The notes: a model not told the origin generated them from the letters alone. A DNA stretch of 64,000 nucleotides from Acinetobacter haemolyticus (GCF_900406815.1 NZ_OVCN01000006.1:1-64000), one strand, 5' to 3'; counted from the stretch's first letter, positions 28,290 to 38,005 are shown. Translations and numbers: made by a program.

Positions 28290-28997
28290 ATGCAAACAGA
28301 ATTTGAAAAAAAACATAGCGTCTGGCGTACATGCCGTGATCCTGTTCTATTGACTATCGTTGGTGGTGCGATCGATACCATTGGTTTTATTGCCTTATTT
28401 GGATTTTTTACAGCACATGTGACAGGTAACTTGGTGTTGGCTGGCGCAGCGTGGGTGAAAGGTGGTGCAGGCTTATGGATCAAACTAGCTGCTATTCCGC
28501 TATTTATTCTTACTGTAGCAATTACGAAATATTTGATTGATAAAAGCAGTCAGAAAAGTAAAACCTTATGTGCTTTATTTCTAGCAGAAGCGATTTTCCT
28601 CACAGCTTTTATGTTGGCAGGTATTTACTTCGAACCATTTACTGATCCAGATAGTATTACCATTGCGGTGACAGGGGGATTGGGACTTATTGCTTTGGCG
28701 ATACGTAATACCTCAAGTAAAACACTGATTAAGCACATTAGTCCAAGCACAATGATGACAGGGAACACCACCCAACTTGGTATTGATATTTCAAATTATC
28801 TTCGGAATCGTACCGCAGACCATCGTAGTAAGCTTGAGCATAGTCTAAGTATTGTTTTAGGTTTCGTGATTGGGGCTTTTTTAGGTGCATTGCTCTATGT
28901 TTATTTAGATTTCTGGAGTGTTGCTTTCTTTATTTTACCCGTCTTGTATCTGTCATTTTTAGCTTCTCAAAACCGCTTTATCATGCCTGAAACTTAG
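28290..28997 (+). CDS. DUF1275 (YoaK) family membrane protein
   Basis: A 235-residue integral membrane protein of the DUF1275 family, with six hydrophobic segments and the motifs GGAIDTIGFIALFGFFTAHVTGN and STMMTGNTTQLG. The repeated TGN is characteristic of the family and may form the centre of a transport path; substrates are unknown. Three start codons are close together (GTG 28281, ATG 28287, ATG 28290); the last has AGGTGG at the best distance. A TMEM175-like gene follows nine bases later. Confidence 0.82.
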   Translation: MQTEFEKKHSVWRTCRDPVLLTIVGGAIDTIGFIALFGFFTAHVTGNLVLAGAAWVKGGAGLWIKLAAIPLFILTVAITKYLIDKSSQKSKTLCALFLAEAIFLTAFMLAGIYFEPFTDPDSITIAVTGGLGLIALAIRNTSSKTLIKHISPSTMMTGNTTQLGIDISNYLRNRTADHRSKLEHSLSIVLGFVIGAFLGALLYVYLDFWSVAFFILPVLYLSFLASQNRFIMPET

Positions 28998-29006
28998 AGT
29001 ATAGAA

Positions 29007-29591
29007 ATGAATAAAAGCAGATTGGAAGCAATAAGTGATGGTGTGATTGCAATTGTCATTACCGTAATGTTAATCGAACTTAATATTCCGCAGGGCAATA
29101 CTTTTGCCGCTTTACAACATGAGTTACATACCATCCTAAGTTATGTACTGAGTTTTATTTATCTTGGGATTTATTGGAATAATCATCACCATTTATTTCA
29201 ATTAGTCAAAACTGTGAATGGAAAAATCATGTGGATTAATCTGCATCTGATTTTTTGGTTGACCCTGATACCGTATACAACCGCTTGGTCAGCTCAAAGC
29301 AATTATGCAGCTATACCTACAGCGGCTTTTGCTTTTATTTTATTCATGTGTTCACTGTCTTATGATATTCTCGAGCGGTTGATTATGCGCGAGCAGGGTG
29401 ATACCTCTATAGCTCGGAAAGTCTTGGGCAAAGATAAGAAACTTGCTGCTTCTGTTGTATTGTACGCCAGTTCGATTTTTTTAAGTTTTGTTGATACCCG
29501 TATTACTTTATTTATCCTGATCTTGTTGGCGGTATTGTGGTTCTTTCCAAATAAGCATATTGAAGATTATTGTTCAGCAAAACAAGAATGA
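29007..29591 (+). CDS. TMEM175/DUF1211 family potassium channel-like protein
   Basis: A 194-residue membrane protein with the bacterial TMEM175 signature RLEAISDGVIAIVITVMLIEL at the N-terminus, where the usual F.SD becomes ISD, and about six membrane segments. Bacterial TMEM175 proteins conduct potassium. It lies nine bases after the DUF1275 gene and is likely cotranscribed. Family call is good; channel activity is inferred. Confidence 0.8.
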   Translation: MNKSRLEAISDGVIAIVITVMLIELNIPQGNTFAALQHELHTILSYVLSFIYLGIYWNNHHHLFQLVKTVNGKIMWINLHLIFWLTLIPYTTAWSAQSNYAAIPTAAFAFILFMCSLSYDILERLIMREQGDTSIARKVLGKDKKLAASVVLYASSIFLSFVDTRITLFILILLAVLWFFPNKHIEDYCSAKQE

Positions 29592-29627
29592 GGGTTATGC
29601 TGATTGGGTGAGAGGAAAACTTACAAA

Positions 29628-31529
29628 ATGAGCTATTTAAATTTTTCTCTGATGCTTTGTGGTTTACTTTCACTCAGTGCATGTCAGGTGATTCATTTAA
29701 AAGAAGAAAAATTAAGTCACTCATTGAAAAGTAAAGTTGATAACTTTCTCATCACGAATAAATTTAGTTATCAAACGGAAAACTTTCTGTATTTGACGAA
29801 AACAAATCAAGCACATTGTCTGAATAACGTCGATGATTGTGTGAATCAAATAAAAAAAATAAATGGTAAAGAAGATGATCTCTATGCCGCCGTGAGTGAA
29901 ATCTATTTAGCTAAAGCCATGAGTATCAATACTGATAAATGTAATCGACTCGGCAAGACAAATAATTGTTTGGATCAGAAATTACGCTTTCTGGATAAGA
30001 GCCTTCGTCATAGTTATGCATATCTTTTTAAGTCAAATAGTTCAGCTCAAGAACGTATTTTTGATTATCGTTTGAATCAAGTACGAATTATTTATAATGT
30101 TTCCATTTCCCAAATGCTCACAAGTGCATTTAAACGTGATGGTCGATTGAACGATATTTGCTTTGAATCTCACTGTTATCTTTTGGATTTTAAAAAATAT
30201 CCCGCATTAGAGACACTTCAACTAAACGCTTTTAAATCTAGTTATAACATGAACTTTTCTGGGTTTAATATTGTGAACCGTCAGGATGGTTTAGGTGCGG
30301 AGTTTGTTGCTGAGCGTGACGAAAAACCGATTCAGCCGAAATTTATTTTAAATCCCTATGATTATTTTAAAGACCGACCAAATCCAAATATCCATCAGCC
30401 TAAATTCTTTCCAATTACTGCCATAGCAGAACCTAAAAAAGCCAGTAACACCAATGAGATACTAGGCAATACAAATTTTAAGATACATTTATTTGATCCA
30501 TTTCAAACAACACGAGTTGAAGTTGAAGGCTCCTCTTATGTCATCACAGGAAATTATTCCGCGCCCTATGGTGCTTGGCTGGCTAAAAACAATTTAGGTG
30601 CGCTCGGTTATTGGACTTTAATTAATAAAGAACGAAATTTGATCATGCCGCATTTGTATATGTTGGAACCCTATCATCCACAAAAAAAAGTGGTGGTCTT
30701 GATTCATGGTCTAGCCAGCAGTCCTGAGGCTTGGGTTTCTTTGACCAATGATATTATTGGGGCGGAAGATCTCAGAGAAAACTATCAAGTTTGGAATGTT
30801 TTTTATTCGACCAATATGCCAATTTTTGAAAGTCGTTATCAAATTCATGCTTTGCTGCAGCAAGCATTTAATCAATTTGATACCTCAAGCCAAGCTCATC
30901 ACCAAGCTGTTTTGATTGGACATAGTATGGGTGGCGTGATTAGTCGATTACTTGTGAGTCAGGCAGATATTTCATCAGCAGCGATACAGAAAATGAATGC
31001 AGCACAGTTGTCCCAATATCAACAACAAGCTGCCATAAAACAACGTTTTCAATTTGTGCCCTTAACCAATTTTTCTAGAGCCATATTTATCGCTGCACCT
31101 CATCAAGGTACACAATATGCTGATCGCTGGTTTACACAAATTGCTCGCAAAATTATAAAACTGCCTTATAAGTTTTATACTGCGGTTGAGCAAGGTCAGG
31201 GGTTAGGCAAGCCCCACCAAAAAGGTTTGATTGAAAATGGCGCTGGTGATTTGAGTCATGGTTCTAACTTTATGCAGCTCAGTAAACAGATTCAACCTGA
31301 AACAAATGTTATTTATCATTCGATTGTTGGCAATACAACTTCATTGAAGGCAGTTGATAAAATGACGGATGGAATTGTGCCATATCAAAGTTCTCATTTA
31401 CCCAACGCTGCCTCAGAGTTGATTATTCGTGGTGGACATTCTATCCAAGAAACCCCTGAAGCGATTTTGGAAATACGACGTATATTGCGTTTGCATTTGA
31501 CTAAAACACAAACAAGCTCATCTCAATAA
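29628..31529 (+). CDS. Alpha/beta hydrolase (lipase-like) lipoprotein
   Basis: A 633-residue predicted lipoprotein: lipobox LSAC with Cys19, a 330-residue N-terminal region I do not recognise, and a C-terminal alpha/beta-hydrolase. The oxyanion segment VVLIHGLASSPEAW is followed by the nucleophile elbow IGHSMGGVISRL and IFIAAPHQGT; the Asp (TDGIVPYQSS) and His (GGHSIQE) positions are plausible. It is probably an envelope-anchored lipase or esterase. The start is ATG 29628, after AGAGGA; a TTG eight codons upstream is less likely. Confidence 0.8.
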   Translation: MSYLNFSLMLCGLLSLSACQVIHLKEEKLSHSLKSKVDNFLITNKFSYQTENFLYLTKTNQAHCLNNVDDCVNQIKKINGKEDDLYAAVSEIYLAKAMSINTDKCNRLGKTNNCLDQKLRFLDKSLRHSYAYLFKSNSSAQERIFDYRLNQVRIIYNVSISQMLTSAFKRDGRLNDICFESHCYLLDFKKYPALETLQLNAFKSSYNMNFSGFNIVNRQDGLGAEFVAERDEKPIQPKFILNPYDYFKDRPNPNIHQPKFFPITAIAEPKKASNTNEILGNTNFKIHLFDPFQTTRVEVEGSSYVITGNYSAPYGAWLAKNNLGALGYWTLINKERNLIMPHLYMLEPYHPQKKVVVLIHGLASSPEAWVSLTNDIIGAEDLRENYQVWNVFYSTNMPIFESRYQIHALLQQAFNQFDTSSQAHHQAVLIGHSMGGVISRLLVSQADISSAAIQKMNAAQLSQYQQQAAIKQRFQFVPLTNFSRAIFIAAPHQGTQYADRWFTQIARKIIKLPYKFYTAVEQGQGLGKPHQKGLIENGAGDLSHGSNFMQLSKQIQPETNVIYHSIVGNTTSLKAVDKMTDGIVPYQSSHLPNAASELIIRGGHSIQETPEAILEIRRILRLHLTKTQTSSSQ

Positions 31530-31573
31530 TAAAACCCCCTAAGATTAATGATTCTCTTAGGGGTTAAGCATGC

Positions 31574-31809
31574 GTTTAAGGCGCGATAAAGTGACTTACT
31601 ATTGGTAAGAACCGTAAGCGAAGAAAATCCAGCGATAAAACTAGCGATATAAGCCAAACCCAGATTCGGGATTAAAGCAAAAACAAACATGGTCAGTGCT
31701 GTGCCTAAACCACCAATTGATCGGTATTTAACTTCACAAAAAAAGCGACCTCATAAGAAAAAGCCGCGAAGTACGCCGCTGCCTAAGGCTAAACTATTTG
31801 AAAAGTTGA
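31574..31809 (-). pseudogene. Decayed fragment of an MFS transporter gene
   Basis: Read on the minus strand, one frame gives FSNSLALGSGVLRGFFL, an in-frame TGA stop, then RSIGGLGTALTMFVFALIP and LGLAYIASFIAGFSSL. The alternation of two hydrophobic helices with the GG..TAL motif is typical of late transmembrane segments of an MFS transporter. No start, no other helices and no downstream part are present, so it is a remnant of about 78 codons. Confidence 0.45.
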
Positions 31810-31907
31810 GATAGCACTAAATGAATATGATATTGAGTGGTAGATTTTTTGTTAAAGTTATATAAAATTTAAGAATTCCCATATTTCTTTATAAGCGCAT
31901 TCATTTG

Positions 31908-32339
31908 ATGATTAGAATATTAATATTTTGTATAAGCTTAGTGGTTATTAGTCCTGTGTATAGTACTGACGTTTTTTTCGAAAAAAAACCATCCATCTTA
32001 ATTGCTAAAGATGATGAGGTTTATAGTAAGAATAACAGCAGTGAAAATGTAGATTTTTTTGAGTTATCACAGCAACTAAAAATAAAATGGGCAAATCAAA
32101 AGTATAATTATGCTACACAAAGATCTGAAGATCTATTTCACACTTCTAATATGAGCGCTTATGATAAAGCTCAATATACTGGCCAAAATAGGTCTTTAGA
32201 TAATAAAAGATATTCGAAGCTCATTGAGTCTACGTCTGATAGACGAGTAATTTCAGAAGAAGAATATCAAGAGCAAATGAAGCAAAATAGGAAAAAAGAA
32301 ATCGATGATAGATATTTACTATACATCTTGGATAAGTAA
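31908..32339 (+). CDS. Hypothetical secreted protein
   Basis: A 143-residue protein with a clear signal peptide (residues 1-20, cleavage after VYS) and a charged, helical, lysine- and glutamine-rich mature part; no recognised domain. The last 90 bases of the gene are followed by a second, diverged copy of the same segment (see the repeat entry), so the present C-terminus may result from a tandem duplication. The gene is AT-rich and isolated between a decayed MFS fragment and a tRNA, which suggests accessory DNA. Confidence 0.6.
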   Translation: MIRILIFCISLVVISPVYSTDVFFEKKPSILIAKDDEVYSKNNSSENVDFFELSQQLKIKWANQKYNYATQRSEDLFHTSNMSAYDKAQYTGQNRSLDNKRYSKLIESTSDRRVISEEEYQEQMKQNRKKEIDDRYLLYILDK

Positions 32340-32396
32340 TTTCAGAAGAAGGATGCCAACAGCAAATGAAGCAACATAGAAAAAATTTCATTGATA
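32247..32396 (+). repeat. Imperfect tandem duplication at the 3' end of a hypothetical gene
   Basis: The segment beginning GTAATTTCAGAAGAAG at 32247 recurs at 32336, an 89-base period. About 60 bases are recognisably alike in the two copies. The first encodes VISEEEYQEQMKQNRKKEI and the second encodes VISEEGCQQQMKQHRKNFI in a different reading register, after the stop codon. Confidence 0.7.
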
Positions 32397-32708
32397 ATTG
32401 CTTTCAATTTTAGCAGTCAGCTTCAACAAACAAAAATAAGTAATAATTGTGGATGTAATTTTCTAAATTAATGAAATAGTCTGGTGGCAATGATCATTAG
32501 ATTCACAGAATTAGGTCACCCTAATACCTAAGTTGCCACTTAAATTTGTGTCACTTAGGAATCACGGCATATTAGATTTTTGATATACCGCTAAAAATGT
32601 ACTGTTATTTTTACGGTACAAAAAGATATTTAACGGTACAACGTGTTAAAGAAGAAAGAATGAAAATCTTGTTTTGTAAGGGTTTTGGAGCTATTTGATA
32701 CTTAATTT
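32340..32708. other. Gene-poor stretch before tRNA-Arg
   Basis: It holds the second copy of the duplicated 3' segment, then about 300 bases with no protein-like frame. Two short repeats of ACGGTACAA occur in the 32610-32645 interval. The location next to the 3' end of a tRNA gene would suit an old integration site, but no integrase is present. Confidence 0.4.
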
Positions 32709-32784
32709 TGGTGCGCTCAGCGGGACTCGAACCCACGCCACAGGCTTCGGAGACCTGTACTCTATCCAGTTGAGCTATGAGCGC
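32709..32784 (-). tRNA. tRNA-Arg (CCG)
   Basis: A complete 76-base cloverleaf on the minus strand, with encoded CCA. The acceptor arm is GCGCTCA / TGAGCGC, the anticodon loop CTCCGAA carries CCG, the anticodon stem is CAGGT / GCCTG, and the T loop is GGTTCGAGTCC. It decodes CGG. Confidence 0.95.
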
Positions 32785-32795
32785 ATGCGAGCCAC

Positions 32796-32824
32796 ATCAT
32801 AGGGAAAAAAAACAGGCAGGTAAA
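32796..32824 (-). promoter_or_regulatory. Promoter of tRNA-Arg
   Basis: On the minus strand, TTTACC (32819-32824), a 17-base spacer and TATGAT (32796-32801, five of six to consensus). Transcription would begin a few bases before the mature tRNA 5' end. Confidence 0.6.
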
Positions 32825-32906
32825 TATGTATACCTGAACAAAGCTGTTTCTTGGCTATTAAAGCAGCAGTTTTAAGTTCCAATGGCCTGATTATGTACTC
32901 ACAATA

Positions 32907-33503
32907 CTATAAGTGCTCTACAGAATAATTAATTAATCTAAGTGTTTGATTCAGCTGGGTAGGTGTAATGCGAGACTCTTGCAATGAAGTGATCCATTGC
33001 ATTTGACAGGCTTTCAGTTCAGGTAAAGTTTTTACTTTCTGAATCTGTTGGATTAAAGGGCGTGCCATCAAGCCACAATAATTGCTCAATGTTTGGATCA
33101 TCAGTTGCTGAATTTCTACAAATGCGAGTTTTTCTAAGTTTACTGCTTCCGAATCTATTATTTCTATCGCTTGAGGGGATGCTATTGGTTCACTCATCGC
33201 ATTCCTCACATCTACAAGCGGAGCCGAATGACTTAACTTTTCGGAAGTATTATTTTCCTCATTTAGTTTAATTTGTATTTCATTCACTGGGCCTGGTGAT
33301 GTGACTTGCTCAGCCAATAATCCCATCTCGATTAATTGATGTATCAGCTCTGTCGGTGCGAGCTTTTCTTTATGGTTTTGGTTTAGTTCATGAAAATCTT
33401 CGTGATCAATTAAAAGTAATAAGCGGCGTTGACGTGCAGTTAAAGTAATATTCCGTTGTTTTAAAGCAGTCTGTCCTAGCTCAGTTTTAAAATAATGTGA
33501 CAT
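32907..33503 (-). CDS. Conserved hypothetical protein
   Basis: A 198-residue soluble protein. The first 75 residues look like a small helical, winged-helix-like module (LTARQRRLLLLIDHEDFHEL, then LIHQLIEMGLL), followed by a low-complexity linker and a helical C-terminal domain (LGALAFVEIQQLMI-like pattern and LPELKACQMQWITSL). I do not recognise the family. ATG 33503 is preferred over an upstream TTG at 33521. It is alone between the tRNA and the exonuclease gene. Confidence 0.65.
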   Translation of the reverse strand: MSHYFKTELGQTALKQRNITLTARQRRLLLLIDHEDFHELNQNHKEKLAPTELIHQLIEMGLLAEQVTSPGPVNEIQIKLNEENNTSEKLSHSAPLVDVRNAMSEPIASPQAIEIIDSEAVNLEKLAFVEIQQLMIQTLSNYCGLMARPLIQQIQKVKTLPELKACQMQWITSLQESRITPTQLNQTLRLINYSVEHL

Positions 33504-33631
33504 CTTTTCGTCTTTCCCCAATCAAGACTTTGATAGGGGGCTAAGATAGAGTTGAAACGTGACAATTATATTAACAATTTATTAAATATCATGATTTTGC
33601 TTTAAATAAATGAAAATTGTGAACGATGAAT

Positions 33632-34324
33632 CTATTTGATCAACTGTGTTTCCAGTGCTTTTCGTAAATAGACATCAAGGTCATTTTGACGAAGCAGCCA
33701 TTGTACATAATCTGCTGGTAAATCCTGAATAGCAGTTCCCTTGTGTTTTCCAAAACTCAGAGATTTCGGGATACGGGCTTCTTCAGAGGCGAGGTAAAGT
33801 TGCTCGATATTTTGAATATTAAGGTGATGAATAATATGCATCAAAATATTGGCAGTTAAGATGATATCTGCATCTGCACGATGTGCGCCTTTCAACATTT
33901 CTCTTGCTTTATCACTGCCTTTTGAAATTAAGTAGATTAATGCTGAAATGTTATGTGCTTCAGCATCAGGCCATACGTGGCGTGCCAAGGCAAGTGTGCA
34001 GATTGGTTTCAACCGAGAGATTTCCACACCACAACGTGCGATTGCTGCAATGTCATAATCAATATTGTGGCCAATAATATAAGTTGTTTCTTCGGGAAGC
34101 TGGAATTCTTTATAAAAGGGTTGGTCAGCCAAATCAGATTCTAAAATATGATGGACGGCCATGGCTGCGAAGGATATAGGTTGACCGACTTGATATAACT
34201 GATCAAAAATTTTCTTTTTGTCTAAACTGAGTTTGCCGCTTGCTATTTCTATAGGGGCGTAGGCAATTTCAATTGGCAAACCATTTAGTGTATGTGTTTC
34301 AGTATCTAGAATGATGGTTTGCAT
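33632..34324 (-). CDS. 3'-5' exonuclease, ExoX-like (DEDDh family)
   Basis: A 230-residue DnaQ-fold exonuclease. The DEDDh motifs are LDTET (Exo I, D7 and E9), GHNIDYD (Exo II) and HRADAD (Exo III). A C-terminal segment SFGKHKGTAIQDLPADYVQWL matches the short tail module found in E. coli ExoX. It probably trims DNA during repair, but the exact role is inferred. It faces the next gene divergently, with 250 bases between. Confidence 0.85.
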   Translation of the reverse strand: MQTIILDTETHTLNGLPIEIAYAPIEIASGKLSLDKKKIFDQLYQVGQPISFAAMAVHHILESDLADQPFYKEFQLPEETTYIIGHNIDYDIAAIARCGVEISRLKPICTLALARHVWPDAEAHNISALIYLISKGSDKAREMLKGAHRADADIILTANILMHIIHHLNIQNIEQLYLASEEARIPKSLSFGKHKGTAIQDLPADYVQWLLRQNDLDVYLRKALETQLIK

Positions 34325-34539
34325 AGAAATTGGCCCGTTTAAAGTTGAAGTCTTGCCCTTATCTTACAAGAAAATGGGTTTAAATATATTTTGAATACAA
34401 ATTAGAAGATTGAATTCTGCATCTTTAAACGCTGTGATGTATAAATAGAAACCAAAATTAAAAAGAGCTTGAAATAAAGCGTGATTAGGCGTAATTCTTG
34501 TAGAGATAACACGACTTTAGAAACGTGATTTCTAAAGCG

Positions 34540-34558
34540 AATAATGATAACGAAAATA
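34540..34558 (+). promoter_or_regulatory. Weak Fur-box-like site
   Basis: A 19-base window with 13 matches to the Fur consensus, including the run ATAATGATAA. It lies 17 bases before the start codon of the next lipase-like gene, a position that would block transcription or initiation. Matches are concentrated in the left half, so this is tentative. Confidence 0.35.
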
Positions 34559-34574
34559 GTTAAGGGAAAATCAA

Positions 34575-35810
34575 ATGAAAAAGAAGTTATTGACGGTTGT
34601 GATACTGAGTTCTAGCGTGTTTTTTACCGCTTGTGGTGGCGGAGATGGAAATACAAGCTATATACCCAAACCAACGATACCTGAAAATAATATTCAACAG
34701 CCTGTAGTTGGCATACCAGAGCCTTATACAAAATCCGATTTTAGTGCAGTAGCATCTGAAAGCTTGGTGATGACCTATAAAATGCTAGGGCAGAATGATA
34801 AAGAGACTATGGCAACTAGCCTGCTGTTTGTTCCAAGTGGTCCAATGCCTGCAACGGGATGGAAGATTGTTGCATGGGCGCATGGTACAACTGGCGTTGC
34901 GGATCAATGCGCGCCAAGTCGTCAAGCAACCCATGTGGCTATTCAAACTATGATTAGCCAATTCCTGACAGCAGGTTATGTGGTAGTTGCACCTGATTAT
35001 GAAGGCTTAGGAGAACCAAGTGGGCGTGAGCTACATCCTTTTTTAAATCTAAAAAGTGAAGCTTATTCGATTACTGATGCTGTGGTCGCTGCACGAGCTT
35101 ATCTATCTAGTCGTGGAAAACTCACTTCAAGACAATGGATGACAGTCGGGCATTCTCAGGGTGGGCATGCAGCTTTGGGGGTCGCACAATACGCAAGTCG
35201 AGCCAAGCTTGATTACAAAGGAACTATTGCGATTGCGCCAGCATCAAATCTTGAACTTATATTAAGAAGGGGGGAAGAGTCAGTTGAGAATGCACCTATT
35301 GGGCAAAAAATTGGTATGTATGCGCAACTGGATACTTACACCGCATTGATTACCGCTGGACTACGTAATCTCCAGCCTACTTTTAGCTATTTAAATATTT
35401 TTAAGTCGCCTACAGATGAAATCGCAAGTCGAGCTGAAATGGATTGTGCAGATGTATTAGGAGGTAAGTTTGGTGCTGCTATGCAAATGTATTTGGAGAG
35501 CAATGTTGATTTAACAAACTATCCTCGTACGCAAACAAATTTCATGACGATTCCATTGGTTAAAACGTTTTTAGAAAAGGATTCTCAACCAGCTCAAGTT
35601 AAACTAAATCAGCCAGTAATCATTTATCAAGGTGCGAAAGATACAACTGTTCCAAAATTAGCCACAGATGCATTGGTATTGAGTGCAAGGAATAAAGGTT
35701 CGAACATTCAGTATATTACAAATGCCGAATGGGATCACGGTACAGTTTATGGTAACAATATTTTGAATATTGTGAATGATGTAAAAATGGCAATGCCTGC
35801 TAATAACTAA
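34575..35810 (+). CDS. Alpha/beta hydrolase lipoprotein (secretory lipase-like)
   Basis: A 411-residue predicted lipoprotein: lipobox FTAC (Cys20) followed by GGG, then an alpha/beta hydrolase of the LIP (secretory lipase) type. IVAWAHGTTGVADQ forms the oxyanion loop, VVAPDYEGLG follows, the nucleophile is in TVGHSQGGHAALG, and late Asp (GAKDTTVP) and His (WDHGTVYG) complete a triad. It likely hydrolyses esters at the cell surface. AAGGGAAA precedes the ATG. Confidence 0.83.
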   Translation: MKKKLLTVVILSSSVFFTACGGGDGNTSYIPKPTIPENNIQQPVVGIPEPYTKSDFSAVASESLVMTYKMLGQNDKETMATSLLFVPSGPMPATGWKIVAWAHGTTGVADQCAPSRQATHVAIQTMISQFLTAGYVVVAPDYEGLGEPSGRELHPFLNLKSEAYSITDAVVAARAYLSSRGKLTSRQWMTVGHSQGGHAALGVAQYASRAKLDYKGTIAIAPASNLELILRRGEESVENAPIGQKIGMYAQLDTYTALITAGLRNLQPTFSYLNIFKSPTDEIASRAEMDCADVLGGKFGAAMQMYLESNVDLTNYPRTQTNFMTIPLVKTFLEKDSQPAQVKLNQPVIIYQGAKDTTVPKLATDALVLSARNKGSNIQYITNAEWDHGTVYGNNILNIVNDVKMAMPANN

Positions 35811-35836
35811 TTCATTGGGAATAATTTGCAAATAAA

Positions 35837-36538
35837 TTATTCCCGAATTTTTACTTTTAAAAAAGCAATATCAGAACATATTGTTTCAGTCGGCTCGTGC
35901 TTATAGATTTCTGATTTAAAATCAATTTTTTCAATGTCGTTGAAACCAAATGTTTTATAAATTTGCATACTTTCATTAACCGCTTGTTTGTATAATAGTC
36001 CAGCCGAAAAATATGCAATTAAGGCTAAAGATGAACTTACGAGCATAGCTAATGCTGACTCTATCAAAATTTCTTCGTAAGATTCCCATTTAACTAAAAA
36101 GAAAATATTTATTAAAAAACTTAATATAAAAAATGACAGTCCAATTGTTTTCTGTCTTTTTTTTAAACCTTCTATAGTGAAGCCATGTTGAGGAAGTGAG
36201 TAAATCAGATTTTGTTCTGGGTGATAGATTGCATACGCAAGACTTATGTCAGTGAAGCTATTGGGATCGATAACGACGTAGAGTTCATCATCCTCTTGAA
36301 AAAAAATATGTTGAGCAATCCCCATAACTGTATGATGAGCAATTTTAAAACTATATATCTTATAAGTTTTATTTATCTTATAAGCTAAAACGCGAGCATC
36401 AATATCAAACAACTTTGCTATGAGTGTTTGGGCTAAAGCAGCTTGCTCTTGTTCTATCTGAGTTTCATAATTCCGATTTCTTACACAATAAAAATCATAT
36501 GTTTTTAAATGCTGAATTTTTCCGTTAATGCGAATCAT
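35837..36538 (-). CDS. Hypothetical membrane protein
   Basis: A 233-residue protein with a cytoplasmic-looking N-terminal domain (about 130 residues), two adjacent membrane segments (about 136-185: LSFFILSFLINIFFL and LALIAYFSAGLLY) and a 40-residue charged tail. No domain recognised. The frame is open to a TTG at 36568; neither start has a good ribosome-binding site, and ATG 36538 is chosen. AT-rich and isolated, possibly accessory. Confidence 0.6.
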   Translation of the reverse strand: MIRINGKIQHLKTYDFYCVRNRNYETQIEQEQAALAQTLIAKLFDIDARVLAYKINKTYKIYSFKIAHHTVMGIAQHIFFQEDDELYVVIDPNSFTDISLAYAIYHPEQNLIYSLPQHGFTIEGLKKRQKTIGLSFFILSFLINIFFLVKWESYEEILIESALAMLVSSSLALIAYFSAGLLYKQAVNESMQIYKTFGFNDIEKIDFKSEIYKHEPTETICSDIAFLKVKIRE

Positions 36539-36677
36539 TTTATCTAGACAATTAATTATAAAGCTCAATGATAACTTTAAGGAAAATTCTTAATTAATCA
36601 AAAGTGAAATTTTTATCAACATGAGCAATTTTTATTGAGAATTAAGCAAACTTCATTCTTCTTACTTATAAACTTCG

Positions 36678-36686
36678 TGCTACAAT
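36678..36686 (+). promoter_or_regulatory. Extended -10 promoter of glyA
   Basis: TGCTACAAT, an extended -10 element (TGn plus five of six bases of TATAAT). No convincing -35 box is present, as is usual for extended -10 promoters. It lies 54 bases before the glyA start. Confidence 0.45.
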
Positions 36687-36740
36687 ACGCACCAATCTTT
36701 AGCACGGCTTAAAAGCCCTAATTTATAGGACCCTCCGCTA

Positions 36741-37994
36741 ATGTTTGCCAATATCTCTATTGCTGAATTTGATCCAGAATTAGCTCAAGCGATTGCTTCT
36801 GAAGGCGACCGCCAAGAAGCGCATATTGAGTTAATTGCTTCTGAAAACTATTGCTCTAAAGCTGTAATGGAAGCTCAAGGCTCAAAACTTACTAACAAAT
36901 ATGCAGAAGGCTATCCGGGCAAACGCTACTATGGCGGTTGTGAATATGTTGATGTAATCGAGCAACTTGCAATTGACCGTGCAAAAGAATTGTTTGGTGC
37001 AGATTATGCAAATGTTCAGCCACACGCAGGTTCACAAGCAAACTCTGCAGTTTACTTAGCATTGCTTAACCCTGGCGATACAGTTTTAGGTATGAGCTTA
37101 GCGCATGGTGGTCACTTAACTCACGGTGCTAAAGTAAGCTTCTCAGGTAAAACATATAACGCGATTCAATATGGTTTAAACCCAGAAACGGGTGAAATCG
37201 ATTATGAAGAAGTAGAACGTTTAGCTTTAGAACATAAGCCACGCATGATCGTTGCTGGTTTCTCAGCATATAGCCAAGTTGTAGACTGGCAGCGTTTCCG
37301 CGATATCGCGGATAAAGTTGGGGCTTACTTATTTGTTGATATGGCACACGTTGCAGGCTTAGTTGCTGCTGGTGTTTATCCAAACCCAGTTCAAATTGCT
37401 GATGTTACAACGACGACAACGCATAAAACACTTCGTGGTCCACGTTCTGGTTTGATCCTTGCAAAAGCAAACGAAGAAATTGAGAAAAAACTTCAATCAG
37501 CTGTATTCCCAGGCAACCAAGGTGGTCCTTTGATGCATGCGATTGCTGCTAAAGCAATTTGCTTCAAAGAAGCAATGTCTGAAGAGTTTAAAACTTACCA
37601 ACAACAAGTTGTTAAAAATGCTCAGGCAATGGCAGAAGTTCTAATTGCGCGTGATTACGATGTTGTTTCTGGCGGTACAGAAAATCATTTATTCTTATTG
37701 TCTTTGATCAAACAAGATGTAACGGGTAAAGATGCTGATGCTTGGTTAGGTGCAGCACATATCACTGTGAACAAAAACTCAGTTCCAAATGATCCACGCT
37801 CTCCATTCGTCACTTCTGGTATCCGTATCGGTACTCCAGCAGTTACCACGCGTGGTTTTGGTGAATCGGAAGTTCGTGAACTAGCTGGTTGGATCGCTGA
37901 CATCATCGATAGTAAAGGTGATGAGAAAGTTATTGCTGATGTGAAAGCTAAAGTTGAAGCAGTTTGTGCAAAATTCCCTGTATATGCAGATTAA
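36741..37994 (+). CDS. glyA: Serine hydroxymethyltransferase
   Basis: Cytoplasmic PLP enzyme of 417 residues that interconverts serine and glycine with tetrahydrofolate, the main source of one-carbon units. The PLP lysine lies in [35 protein letters not shown] and [12 protein letters not shown] are also conserved. Length equals the family norm. AGGACCCTCC precedes the ATG, so the ribosome-binding site is modest. It ends at a strong terminator. No other folate genes are adjacent, though folB-folK lie 15 kb away. Confidence 0.97.
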   Translation: MFANISIAEFDPELAQAIASEGDRQEAHIELIASENYCSKAVMEAQGSKLTNKYAEGYPGKRYYGGCEYVDVIEQLAIDRAKELFGADYANVQPHAGSQANSAVYLALLNPGDTVLGMSLAHGGHLTHGAKVSFSGKTYNAIQYGLNPETGEIDYEEVERLALEHKPRMIVAGFSAYSQVVDWQRFRDIADKVGAYLFVDMAHVAGLVAAGVYPNPVQIADVTTTTTHKTLRGPRSGLILAKANEEIEKKLQSAVFPGNQGGPLMHAIAAKAICFKEAMSEEFKTYQQQVVKNAQAMAEVLIARDYDVVSGGTENHLFLLSLIKQDVTGKDADAWLGAAHITVNKNSVPNDPRSPFVTSGIRIGTPAVTTRGFGESEVRELAGWIADIIDSKGDEKVIADVKAKVEAVCAKFPVYAD

Positions 37995-38005
37995 TTTGTA
38001 TATCT

